Source of the DNA: Anaspis maculata | Taxonomy: Eukaryota; Arthropoda; Insecta; Coleoptera; Scraptiidae | Direction of reading: 5' to 3' | Assembly (NCBI GenBank): GCA_949128115.1 | Contig: OX421963.1 | Span: 1,116,001 to 1,180,000 of the forward strand | Length of the DNA: 64,000 nt | Shown here: one piece after another, positions 52,975-64,000 of the stretch | Layout: every line of letters starts with the position of its first letter | Position numbering within the stretch: position 1 is the stretch's first letter | Program-made: the position numbers and the translations under genes | Notes under the pieces: model-generated | Databases searched by the model: none | What the model was told of the DNA's origin: nothing | What the model saw: the letters and a program-made list of their open reading frames with translations, nothing else

Positions 52975-55900
52975 GATTATCTTTGAAATCGTCGGGTTAA
53001 GCTCCTGTACCAAGTCACTTATTACCTTTTGAGTCTTTGAAATGAACTCTTGTACCCATCGCCTTCGGCGATTATCCTCAAATTCGTCGCACTGAGCTTC
53101 TGTACCGAATCATTCATTACCTTTTGAGTCTTTGAAATCAATCTTTGTACCCAATCGTCTTCGGCGATTACCTTCAAAATTGTCAGAGTGAGCTATTGTA
53201 CCAAATTGCTTATCACCTTTCAAGTCTTTTAAATGAATCATTGTAACCAATCGCTTTGGGCGATTACCTTTAAAATCGTTGAGTGAGCTTCTATAGCAAA
53301 TTGTTTATCACCTTTTGTGTCTTTGTCCTTGATCGCCTTAGGCGATTGCCATTGAAATCATCGGAGTGAGCTTCTGTACCAAGTTGCTTATTACCTTTTG
53401 AGTCTTTGAAATGAACCCTTGTGCCCAGTCGCCTTTGGCGATTACCTTTAAAATCGTCTCACTGAGCTTCTGTACCAAATCGTTTATTCTTTTTTGAGTC
53501 TTTGTAATTAATCTTTGTACCCAATCGCCTTTGGCGATTACCTTCAAAGTTGTCGGTGTAAGCTTTTGTACAAAATCGCTTATTACCTTTTGAGTTTTCT
53601 AAATGAGTTCTTGTAACCAATCGGCTTGGGCGATTACCTTTAAAATCGTTGAGTGAGCTCCTATAGCAAATTGTTCATCACCTTTTGAGTCTTTGTCCTC
53701 GATCGCCGTCGGCGATTATCATTGAAATCATCGGAGTAAGCTTCTGTACCAAGTCGCTTATTACCTTTTGAGTTTTTGAAATGAACCCTTGTAGCCATTG
53801 CCTTTGTCGATTGCTTATCACCTTTTGAGTTTTTGTCCTCAATCGCCGAAGGCGATTCCTCCTTCTGTATCAAGTCGCTTATTACCTTTCGAGTTTTTGG
53901 AATGAACCCTTGTACCCAATCGCCTTCGGCGATTACCTTTTAAATCGTCGCACTGAGCTTCTGTACCAAATCATTCATTACCGTTTGAGTCTACGAAATC
54001 AATCTTTCTACCCAATCGCCTCCGGCGATTACCTTCAAAATTGTCGGAGTGAGCTTTTGTACCAAGTCGCTTATTACCTCTTGAGTCTTTTAAATGAGTC
54101 ATTGTAACCAATCGCCTTGGGCGATTACCTTTTAAATCGTTGAGTGAGCTCCTATAGCAAATTGCTTATCACCTTTTGAGTCCTCGTCCTCAATCGCCGA
54201 AGGCGATTCCTCCTTTGTATCAAGTCGCTTATTACCTTTTGAGTCGTCGGAATGAACCCTTGTACCCAATCGCCTTCGGCGATTACCTTTTAAATCGTCG
54301 CACTGAGCTTCTGTACCAAATCATTCATTACCGTTTGAGTCTACGAAATCAATCTTTCTACCCAATCGCCTCCGGCGATTACCTTCAAAATTGTCGGAGT
54401 GAGCTTTTGTACCAAGTCGCTTATTACCTCTTGAGTCTTTTAAATGAGTCATTGTAACCAATCGCCTTGGGCGATTACCTTTTAAATCGTTGAGTGAGCT
54501 CCTATAGCAAATTGCTTATCACCTTTTGAGTCCTCGTCCTCAATCGCCGAAGGCGATTCCTCCTTTGTATCAAGTCGCTTATTACCTTTTGAGTCGTCGG
54601 AATGAACCCTTGTACCCAATCGCCTTCGGCGATTACCTTTTAAATCGTCGCACTGAGCTTCTGTACCAAATCATTCATTACCGTTTGAGTCTACGAAATC
54701 AATCTTTCTACCCAATCGCCTCCGGCGATTACCTTCAAAATTGTCGGAGTGAGCTTTTGTACCAAGTCGCTTATTACCTCTTGAGTCTTTTAAATGAGTC
54801 ATTGTAACCAATCGCCTTGGGCGATTACCTTTTAAATCGTTGAGTGAGCTCCTATAGCAAATTGCTTATCACCTTTTGAGTCCTCGTCCTCAATCGCCGA
54901 AGGCGATTCCTCCTTTGTATCAAGTCGCTTATTACCTTTTGAGTCGTCGGAATGAACCCTTGTACCCAATCGCCTTCGGCGATTACCTTTTAAATCGTCG
55001 CACTGAGCTTCTGTACCAAATCACTCATTACCGTTTGAGTCTACGAAATCAATCTTTCTACCCAATCGCCTCCGGCGATTACCTTCAAAATTGTCGGAGT
55101 GAGCTTTTGTACCAAGTCGCTTATTACCTCTTGAGTCTTTTAAATGAGTCATTGTAACCAATCGCCTTGGGCGATTACCTTTTAAATCGTTGAGTGAGCT
55201 CCTATAGCAAATTGCTTATCACCTTTTGAGTCCTCGTCCTCAATCGCCGAAGGCGATTCCTCCTTTGTATCAAGTCGCTTATTACCTTTTGAGTCGTCGG
55301 AATGAACCCTTGTACCCAATCGCCTTCGGCGATTACCTTTTAAATCGTCGCACTGAGCTTCTGTACCAAATCATTCATTACCGTTTGAGTCTACGAAATC
55401 AATCTTTCTACCCAATCGCCTCCGGCGATTACCTTCAAAATTGTCGGAGTGAGCTTTTGTACCAAGTCGCTTATTACCTCTTGAGTCTTTTAAATGAGTC
55501 CTTGTAACCAATCGCCTTGCGCGATTACCTTTAAAATCGTTGAGTGAGCTCCTATGGCGAATTGCTTATCACCTTTTGAGTCCTCGTCCTCAATCGCCGG
55601 AGGCTATTCCTCCTTCTGTATCAAGTCGCTTTTTACCTTTTGATTCTTTGGAATGAACCCTTGTACCCATCGCCTCCGGCGGTTATGATCAAACTCGTCG
55701 CACGGAGCTTCTATACCAAATCATTCATCACCTTTTGAGTCTTTGAAATCAATCTTTGTACCCAATCGCCTCCGGCGATTACCTGTAAAATTGTCGGAGT
55801 GAACTTTTGTACCAAATCGCTTATTACCTTTTGAGTCTTTTAAATGAGTCATTGTAAGCAATCGCTTTGGGCAATTACCTTCAAATTGTTTGAGTGAGCT

Positions 55901-57330
55901 CCTATACCAAATTGTTCATCACCTTTTGTGTCTTCGTCCTCAATCGCCGAAGGCGATTACCATTGAAATCGTCGGAGTGAGTTTCTGTACCAAATCACTC
56001 ATTACTTTTTGAGTCTTTGAAATGAGTCCTTCGGCGGTTACGTCCAGGATCGTCGGTGTGAACTCCTGTACCAAATCGCTCATTACCTTTTGAGTCTTTG
56101 AAATTAATCTTCGTAGCCAATCGCTTTCGGCGATTACCTTCAAAATGGTCGGAGTAAGCTTTTGTATCAAATCGCTTATTACCTTTTGAGTCTTTTTTTA
56201 AATGAGTCCTTGTGAGCAATCGCCCTCGGCGATTACCTTTGGAATCATTAAGTGAGCTCCCATATCAAATTGTTTAGCACCTTTTGAGTCTTCGAATTGA
56301 GTCTTTGTCCTCAATTGCTGTAGGCGATTTCCAATAAAATCGTCGGAGTGAGCTTTTGTGCCAAATTGCTTATTACCTTTTGAGTCTTCCAAGCGAGTCC
56401 TTGTATCCTTCGGCGTATATCTCCAAAAACTTCGGAGTAAGCTTCTGTACCAAATCGCTTATTACCTTTCGAGTTTTTGAAATAAGTCATTGTACCACCC
56501 AATCGCCTTAATCGATTATTTCCTTTCGAGTCTTTGAGATGAGTTTTGTACCAAATCGCCGATTACCCGTTAGTGATCTTGAAGTATTCTTTTGCGAAAC
56601 TGCCCAGGCTATTACTTTCCGGTCATAGCAAATTGAGCTTCTTGTACCATGCCTCAAACTCATCGGAATAAGCTTTTGTACTAAATTGCTTATTACCTTC
56701 CGAGTGTTCAAAATCAGTACTTGTACCCAATCGCCTTCGGCGATTACCTTCAAAATTGTCAGAGTGAGCTTCTGTACCGAATCGTTGATCACTTTTTTTG
56801 TCTCTGGAATGAGTTCTTGTGCCAAATCGCTAGTCGCGGTTGCCTTTTTATTCTTGGAAATGAGTGACGAATTGTCGATTACATTTTTGAGCCGTCTTTG
56901 TGGTTACCATTTGGGTGCTCAGAATAGCCCGTGTGCCAGATCGTCTTCCGCTTCTTCCGATTACCTCTGAGTCGTTGAAGTAAAGCACTGTGCCATATCT
57001 CCTCCGACTATTACCTTCAAGTTGCCAAGACGAGTTCTTGTTGCCAAATTGCCTTTGGCGATAACTCATCGAGTCGTTGGCGCTAGTTTTTGTGCAATAA
57101 TTGCCCTCGGTGATTACCTTGTGATTCCTTCAAGCTCTTGTGCCCAATTACTCGATTACTTTTTTGAGTTCTCAAAAAAATTTGTGTGGTGTTGAAATCG
57201 CTTCCGGTGATTACATTTTGAGTCGTCCAAGTGAGTTTTTACAGCAACTCGCTTCCATGAGTCGATAACGGAAGTTTTGTACAAAATTTCTTTGGACATC
57301 ACCTTCGTCCAAATGAGCTTTGTGCCAAGT
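52975..57330. repeat. Hairpin-bearing tandem array, ~75-98-bp monomers
   Basis: Each monomer carries a short perfect or near-perfect palindrome such as AATCGCCTTCGGCGATT, followed by ACCTT(C/T)AAA(A/T)T(C/T)GT, GAGTGAGCTTCTGTACC, AAATCGCTTATTACCTTTTG and AGTCTTTGAAATGA. About 45 monomers, most variable at the two ends. Because ~96 bp is a multiple of 3, both strands give periodic chance ORFs (minus: KVIAEGDW..KTQKVISNLVQKLTPTIL; plus: LYPIAFGDYLLNRRTELLYQ); these are not called genes. Confidence 0.9.
53901..55560. repeat. Near-identical 350-bp higher-order repeat, four full copies and a partial fifth
   Basis: The unit has four monomers (steps of about 98, 96, 81 and 75 bp) with palindromes CGCCTTCGGCG, CGCCTCCGGCG, CGCCTTGGGCG and CGCCGAAGGCG. 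Copies start at 53901, 54251, 54601, 54951 and 55301. I saw only one substitution among full copies (ATCATTCATT to ATCACTCATT near 55021). Recent homogenisation stands out against the diverged flanks. Confidence 0.93.
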
Positions 57331-57373
57331 TGTGGCCGACGATTATATTTTCAATCCTCAAAATGAGCCTTAG

Positions 57374-57490
57374 TCGCCTGTTTTAAATCCTATCGAACAC
57401 TTGTGGGACCATGATGGTTGGCAAACGGCTGAGATAGAGAAATGGGTTTCATACAAGAGGCTCCTCGATCAGCCTGAGCAAGATCCTTAG
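57374..57490 (+). pseudogene. Tc1/mariner transposase C-terminal relic
   Basis: The frame reads SPVLNPIEHLWDHDGWQTAE... to a TAG at 57488. SP-x-LNPIEHLWD is the conserved block around the last catalytic acidic residue of Tc1/mariner DDE transposases. Only this ~38-residue tail survives; upstream is the satellite array. About 280 bp later GATCACCCTG|TA (57769) looks like the right terminus of the same element. The copy is dead. Confidence 0.82.
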
Positions 57491-57769
57491 TATATGCCCA
57501 ACAGGTTACTGTTACTAAAGAAAAAAGTTTTACTCCAATACACAACATCACAAACCTTGGTACATTACAAAATGACAAAATGTTTCTTTTATTTCATTTG
57601 CCTAATTCTCAAACCTGCATGAAACGCGCTAAGGTGGTGTTTTACCGAGAGAAATTCTAACTGGAGATTAGATTTTTTCGCAGAATAGCACCATAGCCAA
57701 GAATATGAGCCGTAAATCGCGCTTGTACTGAACTTTCGGCAACCTGGCACGGTTCCATTGATCACCCTG
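57491..57769 (+). mobile_element. 3' flank and right terminus of the truncated Tc1/mariner element
   Basis: Non-coding sequence between the transposase stop and a CACCCTG end followed by TA at 57770-57771. The left part of the element is missing. It is the only transposase remnant in the window associated with a CAGGGTG-type end. Confidence 0.55.
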
Positions 57770-57889
57770 TAGAAACTTTATAAAACATTGCTCGTATTCA
57801 ACGTGATTAAGGCATGAAAACGAAGGATCGGACTATCGAACACTGAAAACCGATATCAAATCGCTGACGGCAATAAAAAATAATGATGA

Positions 57890-58139
57890 TTTTAGAAATC
57901 GTTCGAATTTGCTTGTTCTCTAGATTCTTTCGATGTGTGTAGCTTTGGAGAAACTGTAAATGGTACTTGCTAGAACCCTTCAGCGGCGATCGTTGCAAAC
58001 TTCTTCCAGAAATTGTTGCAGGGGTTGCTCCTATTAGGAAATGACCTGGTGTCAATGCGTAAAAGTCATTGGGATCGTTTGGAAAAAATATCTGTAGCCG
58101 CAAAGCAAGATCGGAAATTGATAAATACACTCGACACAC
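57890..58139 (-). pseudogene. BEL/Pao-type LTR retrotransposon integrase relic
   Basis: The minus-strand frame (58139 downward) contains DPNDFYALTPGHFLIGATPA, closely fitting the (S)DPND-x-x-ALTPGHFLIG block at the C-terminal side of BEL/Pao integrases. The following YHLQFLQ-like residues fit the normal RWQ-x-LQ region only loosely. No LTR, protease or RT was found alongside; this is a short dead fragment. Confidence 0.75.
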
Positions 58140-59288
58140 AAATATATTTCATTGGAAACTGTAGACGTCCGCGATGAAAGATCCCTCTCTGGTGTGCGTT
58201 ATTACACCGGCCGAGCTGTAATTTAACAGAAGCTGAAAGGTATTATATTAGCGATTTCCACATTTTTTTCTGCATGGCATACGCATAGCGCGCATATATA
58301 CCTTTGCGTGGGCCATAAATAAAAAGATAACTCGAATTATGACTGCCGTGACACCAGACCGGCAATACGATCCATGTAAATCATGGAAGACTTTTTTCTT
58401 TTTCGTTCGTTTTCTTCGTTTTCTACCGTCTTCTTCTTCTCTCCACAAAGTTCCAACCGCGCACCGGCCCATACGTATATACGCACACACCGGGCATATA
58501 ACTCAAAGAGTTGCTGATAGAATCTGCTGCGTATAAAGTACAAAATACAGATCTTTAATTTGTATTTGTTCCATGTCAGGACTGGCTCTCGCAGATATAT
58601 AAATGAACGTAATAAAAAATAAAAATGGGCAGTCCCGGGCAGTATGAACTGCGATGTCGGCGACGTATTACGTTTATTGCTCGCCAGACATTTAACGGCC
58701 GCGTTGTACACCGAGCTGGTGTACTTACAAGCGAATTATTATTGCGAAAAATTTATGCTGCAGGGGCGCACGCGATGGAGTGCCGCAAACGAACGAGTGT
58801 GCATCGGCGTTCGAGATAAGAAACCGCGATAAGCGCTGTTGACAAAACGAAGCATTTTTAATAAGAGCTTGATAATTCATGGGGGATGGAAATGCATTTG
58901 CAAGTGTTTGCATGAATCGGAAGTTTGGCGATTGTGCAGAGCAACAAACTGGCGCCCGAGCAAACTGGCGCGGTCACGTATACGTTTCGAAACTGAAGAA
59001 CTAAGCTTATTTTATCAATCAATTTTGAACTGAATAGATCAAGAAATACATGCACTTGAAAGTTATACTGACCTGAATGCTATATCCAATCCCATATTTG
59101 ATTAACGCCAGAATTAGCGTGGAGTGTCTCTAGTGTGTCGCTTGGTAGGAGTACAAGCTTAATGGATTCAAATGCATCAGCGCTACGCATGCATAACTCG
59201 AACTGCTCGTCCCTTGGAAATTGCTTGCTCGGCTTGTAAGCTCTTGTGGCCGGCGTCCCGTGATAATAACGATGATTATAAGACTGTG
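58140..59288. other. Low-repeat intronic island
   Basis: No array or inverted element is seen. Overlapping ORFs (58625-58819, 58644-58832 plus; 58337-58711 minus) show no known domain and no splice-site context that would make them a sowah exon. Possibly ordinary unique intron sequence. Confidence 0.35.
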
Positions 59289-59290
59289 TA

Positions 59291-59476
59291 CAGGGTGAAA
59301 CAGTCTACGTTCACACAGCTTCGATTGCATCAATCGTGAAATTAGGCGCCGGCTTTTAACAGCGACGCGCCTTCTTAACGCGTGTTTTGCTACAGGGCGA
59401 AGTGAAAACTTCAGCTGGCTTTGCGCTTTCGTATGAAGAAGCAGCTCGAATACATGTGCGTTTCGAAATCACCCTG
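59291..59476. mobile_element. Small CAGGGTGAAAC/TTCGAAATCACCCTG element (186 bp)
   Basis: The ends CAGGGTGA and TCACCCTG lie between TA at 59289-59290 and 59477-59478. An internal CTACAGGGCGAAGTGAAAAC near 59390 suggests a second worn terminus. Confidence 0.65.
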
Positions 59477-59478
59477 TA

Positions 59479-60219
59479 TTGTGCGCCACGGAGCACACAG
59501 AACCTCTCGACGGGTCGTCAAGATTCGGCGCTATCTGCCATGTCCATCTCCATTGTGTCGTACCAATAACATGCAGTAAATTGAAAAGATTATAAAATCA
59601 ATTGCCTTTCTGGTCCGTACCACGTTGAGGTGACAGTGTGACAGTCATGCCCCCTGCAGCCAATCATCCGGCCTGCCGGGTTGCTATTTATCGATGGTAG
59701 ATTGGCGGCGGGAGGTCGGGTCAAGAATCGACGACGTCAGCGTGCGCTTTTCGTACGACGACGACGACGACGACGGCCACGATGACGGCCCAACAACAAA
59801 CGGCTTTTTGTTGCCTAATTTGTACGTTTCCTGGTTCAATGTGTGCGCCATTTTGCTTGGTTAACGAATTGGCTTTGATTTTTTTGCTTGTGATTCCAAC
59901 GTCAAGATTTGTTGCGAGCTGCATCTTTAGTGTGCGCGGCGTGTCACTTCTTCACCTCTTCACCCAAGGCCTCTTTTCAAAATGAATCCCAAGCAACCTC
60001 CGCTCCCTTTCGCCAGGTCATTTTCTGATCGGGTGAGCACCCTTTTCGCTTCCCGTAACTGAGTGTTGGGTGAAATGAAACAAAGCTCTCCGACTACCAC
60101 AACATCAGACGATCGGACCGAAACTGCACAGACACGTGTTTCACCCCTACTGGTTTTTTTTTTTGGTGAAAAAACCCTTTTTGGGTGAAATTGAAAGTTC
60201 CTCATTCCAGTGCCAGTCA
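59479..60219. other. Gene-free stretch with (ACG)7
   Basis: A perfect (ACG)7 microsatellite is at 59755-59775. The surrounding ~150 bp are GC-rich (GATTGGCGGCGGGAGGTCGG near 59700). No gene is supported. Confidence 0.45.
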
Positions 60220-61004
60220 GTTTTAGTTTTCGAGATATCGAGAAAAAACCGAAATTTGTAATTTTTGTTTTTATTTTTTATTTGAAAAACGGTTGAAGGT
60301 AGCCTTTGCTAATTAAGACATTGTGAAAGCACTTTTCCTAGGGGAATTCAATGTTGTCAAAATCTTCATTCTAGCTTTCAAAACAACCGAGATGACATTC
60401 AACTTTTTTTTTCTCTAATGGGTGCCATATTGAATTTTGACATTTTTAAATACAATATTTTTTTCTGGGAACAACGATGTGTCGCATTTCACTGTTGAAT
60501 TCATGCTTTTGAGCAAAAATTTTTTTTAAATTTTCCAAAGAGTGCTTTGGAAACAAAATCAGCACCGAAAATAAAAAAAAAACATAAATGTTGAACATTT
60601 ATTCAACAGTGACATGTGGCACATTGTTTAACCAGAAAAGAATACCGTAGTGAAAAATATCAAAATTCAATATGGCGCCCATTAGAGAAAAAAGTTAAAT
60701 GTCGTATCTCGGTTGCTTTGGAAGCTAGAATAAAAATTTCAACAGCTTTGAATTCCCCTTGAAAAAGTGCCCTGACAATGTCTAGATTAGAAAAGGCCTC
60801 AACCGTTTTTTGAATAAAAAATGAAGACAAAAATTCAAATTCCTGTTTCTTCACGATATCTCAAAAACTAAAATCGATACGTCAAATTTCGTTTTGGATC
60901 ATTGATCGTCATGAAAATGTGCAACTTTTTCCTTATTTAACCGACTCTGTATCTCTCAAGATAAGCGAGATACCCATGCTTAGCCTCGAAAAACGGACAC
61001 CCTG
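60220..61004. mobile_element. Left-truncated palindromic element related to 27044-28825
   Basis: The right end ...GAAAAACGGACACCCTG stops before TA at 61005-61006. Read inward on the complement it gives CAGGGTGTCCG..., then GGGTATCTCGC, AGAGTCGGTTAAATAAGG and AAAAAGTTGCACATTTTCAT, closely following the 27044 element (TTGGTATCTTGG, AGAGGTCGGTTGAATTAG, AAAAAGTTGCGCATTTTTGT). An inverted pair spans ~60220-60880 (CCTAGGGGAATTCAATG mirrored by TTTGAATTCCCCTTG). The left terminal ~120 bp is missing. Confidence 0.75.
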
Positions 61005-64000
61005 TATGAACACTGATGACTGCTCCCCTGATTACTGTTCGGGAAGACGAAATGTTGAAATGTTTATACAGAGATTTTTTGGCATAAATTTGGCGCGCAA
61101 TAATCCAGAATCAACCTGTCCAGAATCTGTTGAGAAACTTATATCCAAATACCTGGCTATATGAACACTGTTGGGCACTTCCCTGAATACCCTTTGGAAA
61201 GACGAAATGTCATTATGTCTATATTCAATTTTTGGGCATGATTTGACGCTCTGTAATACAAAATTGGCCTGTCAACAATCTTTCGCGAAATGTGTGAATA
61301 CCGTGGCTATATGAACACTGATGCTGCTTCTCTGAATACTGTTCGGAATGACGATATGTTGAAACGTTCATACAGAGATTTTTGGCATAAATTTGGCGCG
61401 CAATAATCCAGAATCAACCTGTCCAGGATCTGTTGAGAAACATATGAATATCTGCCCATATGAACACTGTTGGGCACTTCTCTGAATACCCTTCGGAAAG
61501 ACGAAATGTCATAATGTTCATATTTAATTCTTGGCATAATTTGACGCCCTGTAATACAAAATTGGCCCGTCAACAATCTTTCGCGGAATGTGTGAATACC
61601 GTGGCTATATGAACACCGATGATTGCTTTCCTCAATACTGTTCGGAAAGACGAAATGTCATTCTGTTCATATAGAGATTTTCGGCGTAGATTTGATGCGC
61701 ACTAAACCAGAACCGTCATGTCTAGAATCTTTCAAAGGATTTGTAAGAAACATGGCCATATGAGAACTGATGGTGTTCCTCTGAATACTGTTCGGAAAGA
61801 CTAAATGTTCAAATGTTCATACAAATATTTTTGGCATAAATTTGGCGCGCAATAATCCAGAATCAACAATTCCAGAATCTGTTGAGAAACGTATGAATAC
61901 CTGGCTATATGAACACTGATGGGCACTCCCCTGAATACCCTTCACGAAGACGAAACGTCATAATGTCCATATTTAATTTTTGGCATAATTTGACGCTCTG
62001 CAATACAAAATTGGCCTGTCAAGGATTTTTTGCGGAATGTGTCCTGGCTATATGAAGACTGATTACTGCTCCCCTTAATACTGTTGGCAAAGACGAAATG
62101 TCAAAAGGTTCATATAGAAATTTTCTGCATAAGTATTTGATGCGCACTAATCCAGAACCGTCATGTCTAATAATTTTTGAAGAATTTGTAAAAACCATGG
62201 CTATATGAACACTGATACTGCTCCTCTGAATACTGTTCGGAAAGACGAAATGTTGAAATGTTCATACAGAGATTTTTGGCATGAATTTGGCGCGCAATAA
62301 TCCAGAATAAACCTGGCCAGAGTCTGTTGAGAAACGTATGAATACCTGCTATATGAACCCTGTCTTTCCGAAGGGCACTTCTTTGAATACCCTTCGGAAA
62401 GACGAAACGTCATAATGTCCATATTTAATTTTTGGCATAATTTGACGCTCTGCAATACAAAATTGGCCTGTCAAGGATTTTTTGCGGAATGTGTGAATAC
62501 CCTGGCTATATGAACACTGATTACTGGTCCCCTTAATACTGTTGGCAAAGACGAAATGTCAAAAGGTTCATATAGAAATTTTCTGCATAGGTATTTGATG
62601 CGCACTAATCCAGAACTGTCATGTCTAATAATTTTTGAGGAATTTGTAAAAACCATGGCTATATGAACACTGATACTGCTCCCCTGAATACTGTTCGGAA
62701 AGACGAAATGTTGTAATGTTCATACAGAAATTTTTGGTATGAATTTGGCGCGCTAAAATCCAGATTCAACCTGGCCAGAATCTGTTGAGAAACGGATAAA
62801 TACCGTGGCCATATGAACACTGTTGGGCATTTCCCTGAATACCCCTCGTAAAGGCGAAATGCCATAATGTCCATATTCAATTTTTGGCATAATTTGACGC
62901 TCTGTATACAAAATTGGCCTGTCAAGGTTCCTTTGCTGAATGTGCGAATACCCTGGCTATATGAACACCAATGATTGTTCTCCTTAATACTGTTCGGAAA
63001 GACGAAATGTTGAAATGTTCATACAGAAATTTTTGAGATTCTTGGCATAAATTTGGCGCGCAATAATCCAGTATCAACCTGTCCAGAATCTGTTGAGAAA
63101 CGTATAAATACCCTGGCTATGTGAACATTGATGGGCACTCTGAATACCCTCCCAAAAGACGAAATGTCATAATGTTCATATTTAATTTTTGACATAATTT
63201 GACGCTCTGTGATACAAAGTTGGCCTGTCAAGGATTTTTTCGCGGAATGTGTGAATACCCTGGCTATATGAACATGATTACTGCTTCCCTTGATACTGTT
63301 GGCAAAGACGAAATGTCATTAGGTTCATATAGAGCTTTTCTGCATAGATTTGATGCGCACCAATCCAGAACCAGTGGGTTCGGAATCTGTTCTGGAGAAT
63401 TTGTCAATACCATGGCTATATGAACACTGATGACTGTTCCCTTGAATGCTGTTCGAAAAGATGAGATGTTGAGGTGTTCATATAGAGATTTTTCGTACAG
63501 ATTTGACGCGCACTAATCCAGAAGCAACTTGATCATAATTTGTCTAAAAATGTGTAAATACCCTGGCTGTATGAAAACACTGACGTCTGCTCCATATGGA
63601 CATTGATGTCGGCTCTCGTGGATACTATTCAGAAAGGCGGTCAACATGTTCCTATAAAGGTTTTCGAGTTAGGTAGACTTGGCGCGCACTAATCCGGAAC
63701 CGCTTTTGTCCAGAACCTGTTGGGTAGTTTGTGGATACCGTGTCTATATGAACACTGACTACTGCTCCCCTGAATACTGTTCGTTAGGGCGAAAGGTTGA
63801 AATGTCCATATAGAAATTTTTGGCTGAGACTTGGCACGCACTGATCCAGAACCTGCTTGTTCTGCTTGTCCTCTTGTCGCTATATGAACACTCATGACTG
63901 CTCCTTTGAATATTTTTGAGAAGTGTCAAGATGTCCATATAGATTTTCTGCATAGATTTGATGCGCACTAATCCAGAACCGGTGGGCTCGGAATCTGTTC
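61005..64000. repeat. Satellite array C, ~150-bp monomers in an A-B-C trimer order, runs off the right edge
   Basis: TATGAACACTGATGACTGCT-type starts recur near 61006, 61160, 61310, 61460, 61608, 61760, 61908, 62050, 62204, 62352, 62508, 62657, 62812, 62957, 63110 and 63265. Type A has GCATAAATTTGGCGCGCAAT, type B has GGGCACTTC and CATAATTTGACGCTCTG, type C has TTTGATGCGCACTAATCCAG. From ~61460 the order is largely B-C-A, a ~450-bp higher-order unit. Minus-strand ORFs with YEHYDISSF repeats are products of the period. Confidence 0.87.

Larger units (their letters stand above)
45429..64000 (+). other. sowah: sowah intron 2 (partial, at least 18.5 kb)
   Basis: The donor is GTTAGT at 45429. I found no in-frame ankyrin-coding exon up to the window end, so the intron probably extends beyond it. 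This is inference: a very short exon could be missed, and the gene could use an alternative end. It holds at least five separate tandem arrays and several transposon relics. Confidence 0.6.

Noticed and set aside
54176..55507. Four identical 93-codon plus-strand ORFs at 350-bp steps as a repeated small-protein family
   Set aside because: They are the same segment of a satellite unit. Both strands give periodic open frames because the ~96-bp monomer is a multiple of three, so openness is not evidence of coding.
53901..55560. CRISPR array
   Set aside because: Regular palindromic repeats suggest it superficially, but units are 75-98 bp, spacers are themselves repeated, there are no cas genes, and the DNA is eukaryotic.
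55940..56825. Minus-strand 32-residue repeat (KTQKVISNLVQKLTPTIL..IAEGDW) as a decayed repeat protein
   Set aside because: The periodic amphipathic look is tempting, but frames break every few monomers, the 350-bp unit is not a multiple of three, and the opposite strand is just as open.
58625..58832. Overlapping 62-64-codon ORFs as a third sowah exon
   Set aside because: No ankyrin-like sequence and no convincing acceptor or donor around the frame.

Overview
This is a eukaryotic, intron-bearing, AT-rich and very repeat-dense window, most probably from an arthropod and likely an insect. The one recognisable host gene is the 5' half of sosondowah (sowah). The dispersed GGTAGGTACC-type motifs remind me of sternorrhynchan (aphid/mealybug) genomes; that is recall, not a computed assignment. 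There are no prokaryotic operons and no convincing rRNA genes. Coding density is about 1% host gene plus one retrotransposon ORF; almost everything else is tandem repeats and transposable elements.

Left flank of the gene (1-35000). The stretch 1-2220 is a tandem array of ~171-bp monomers. 3040-3900 is an AACGTTT-rich stretch. 5060-12785 is a degenerate AGAAATC-type array organised in ~1.24-kb higher-order units, into which a 5'-truncated non-LTR retrotransposon (8189-10425, intact reverse transcriptase ORF) inserted, making an 88-bp target-site duplication. From 13700 to 34400 the DNA is a patchwork of inverted-repeat DNA transposons: fold-back elements with TA flanks and mostly CAGGGTG termini, several nested one inside another; a perfect 284-bp palindrome; a hAT element with a clean 8-bp duplication; a second hAT-like element; a tRNA-headed SINE; and five copies of a repeat family carrying (GTCT/GTCC)n and GCCGCCATATTG tandem units. 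Short-motif arrays lie between them.

The gene (35000-64000, + strand). A GC-rich segment with a TATA-like box precedes sowah exon 1 (35187-35310). Intron 1 is 9.5 kb (35311-44835) and exon 2 is 44836-45428. Together they encode the N-terminal SOWAH domain and a proline/serine-rich linker. No ankyrin-repeat exon appears before the window ends, so intron 2 is at least 18.5 kb. Both introns are packed with arrays: an AAATGTC array holding a three-level nested palindromic transposon, a 172-178-bp satellite with a dimeric higher-order core, a ~145-bp array, a ~235-bp TTGCCAAC array, a purine-rich array, a hairpin-bearing array with a near-identical 350-bp higher-order unit, and a ~150-bp array with an A-B-C trimer order running off the right edge. 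Relics of a Tc1/mariner transposase and a BEL/Pao integrase lie between them.

The most interesting signals are (i) the Russian-doll palindromic TA-flanked elements, in which each inner element sits exactly at the centre of the next palindrome, (ii) two satellite families about 39 kb apart that keep the same pair of inverted boxes, and (iii) alpha-satellite-like higher-order organisation inside an intron of a protein-coding gene. All alignments were done by eye, and boundaries of degenerate arrays are approximate.
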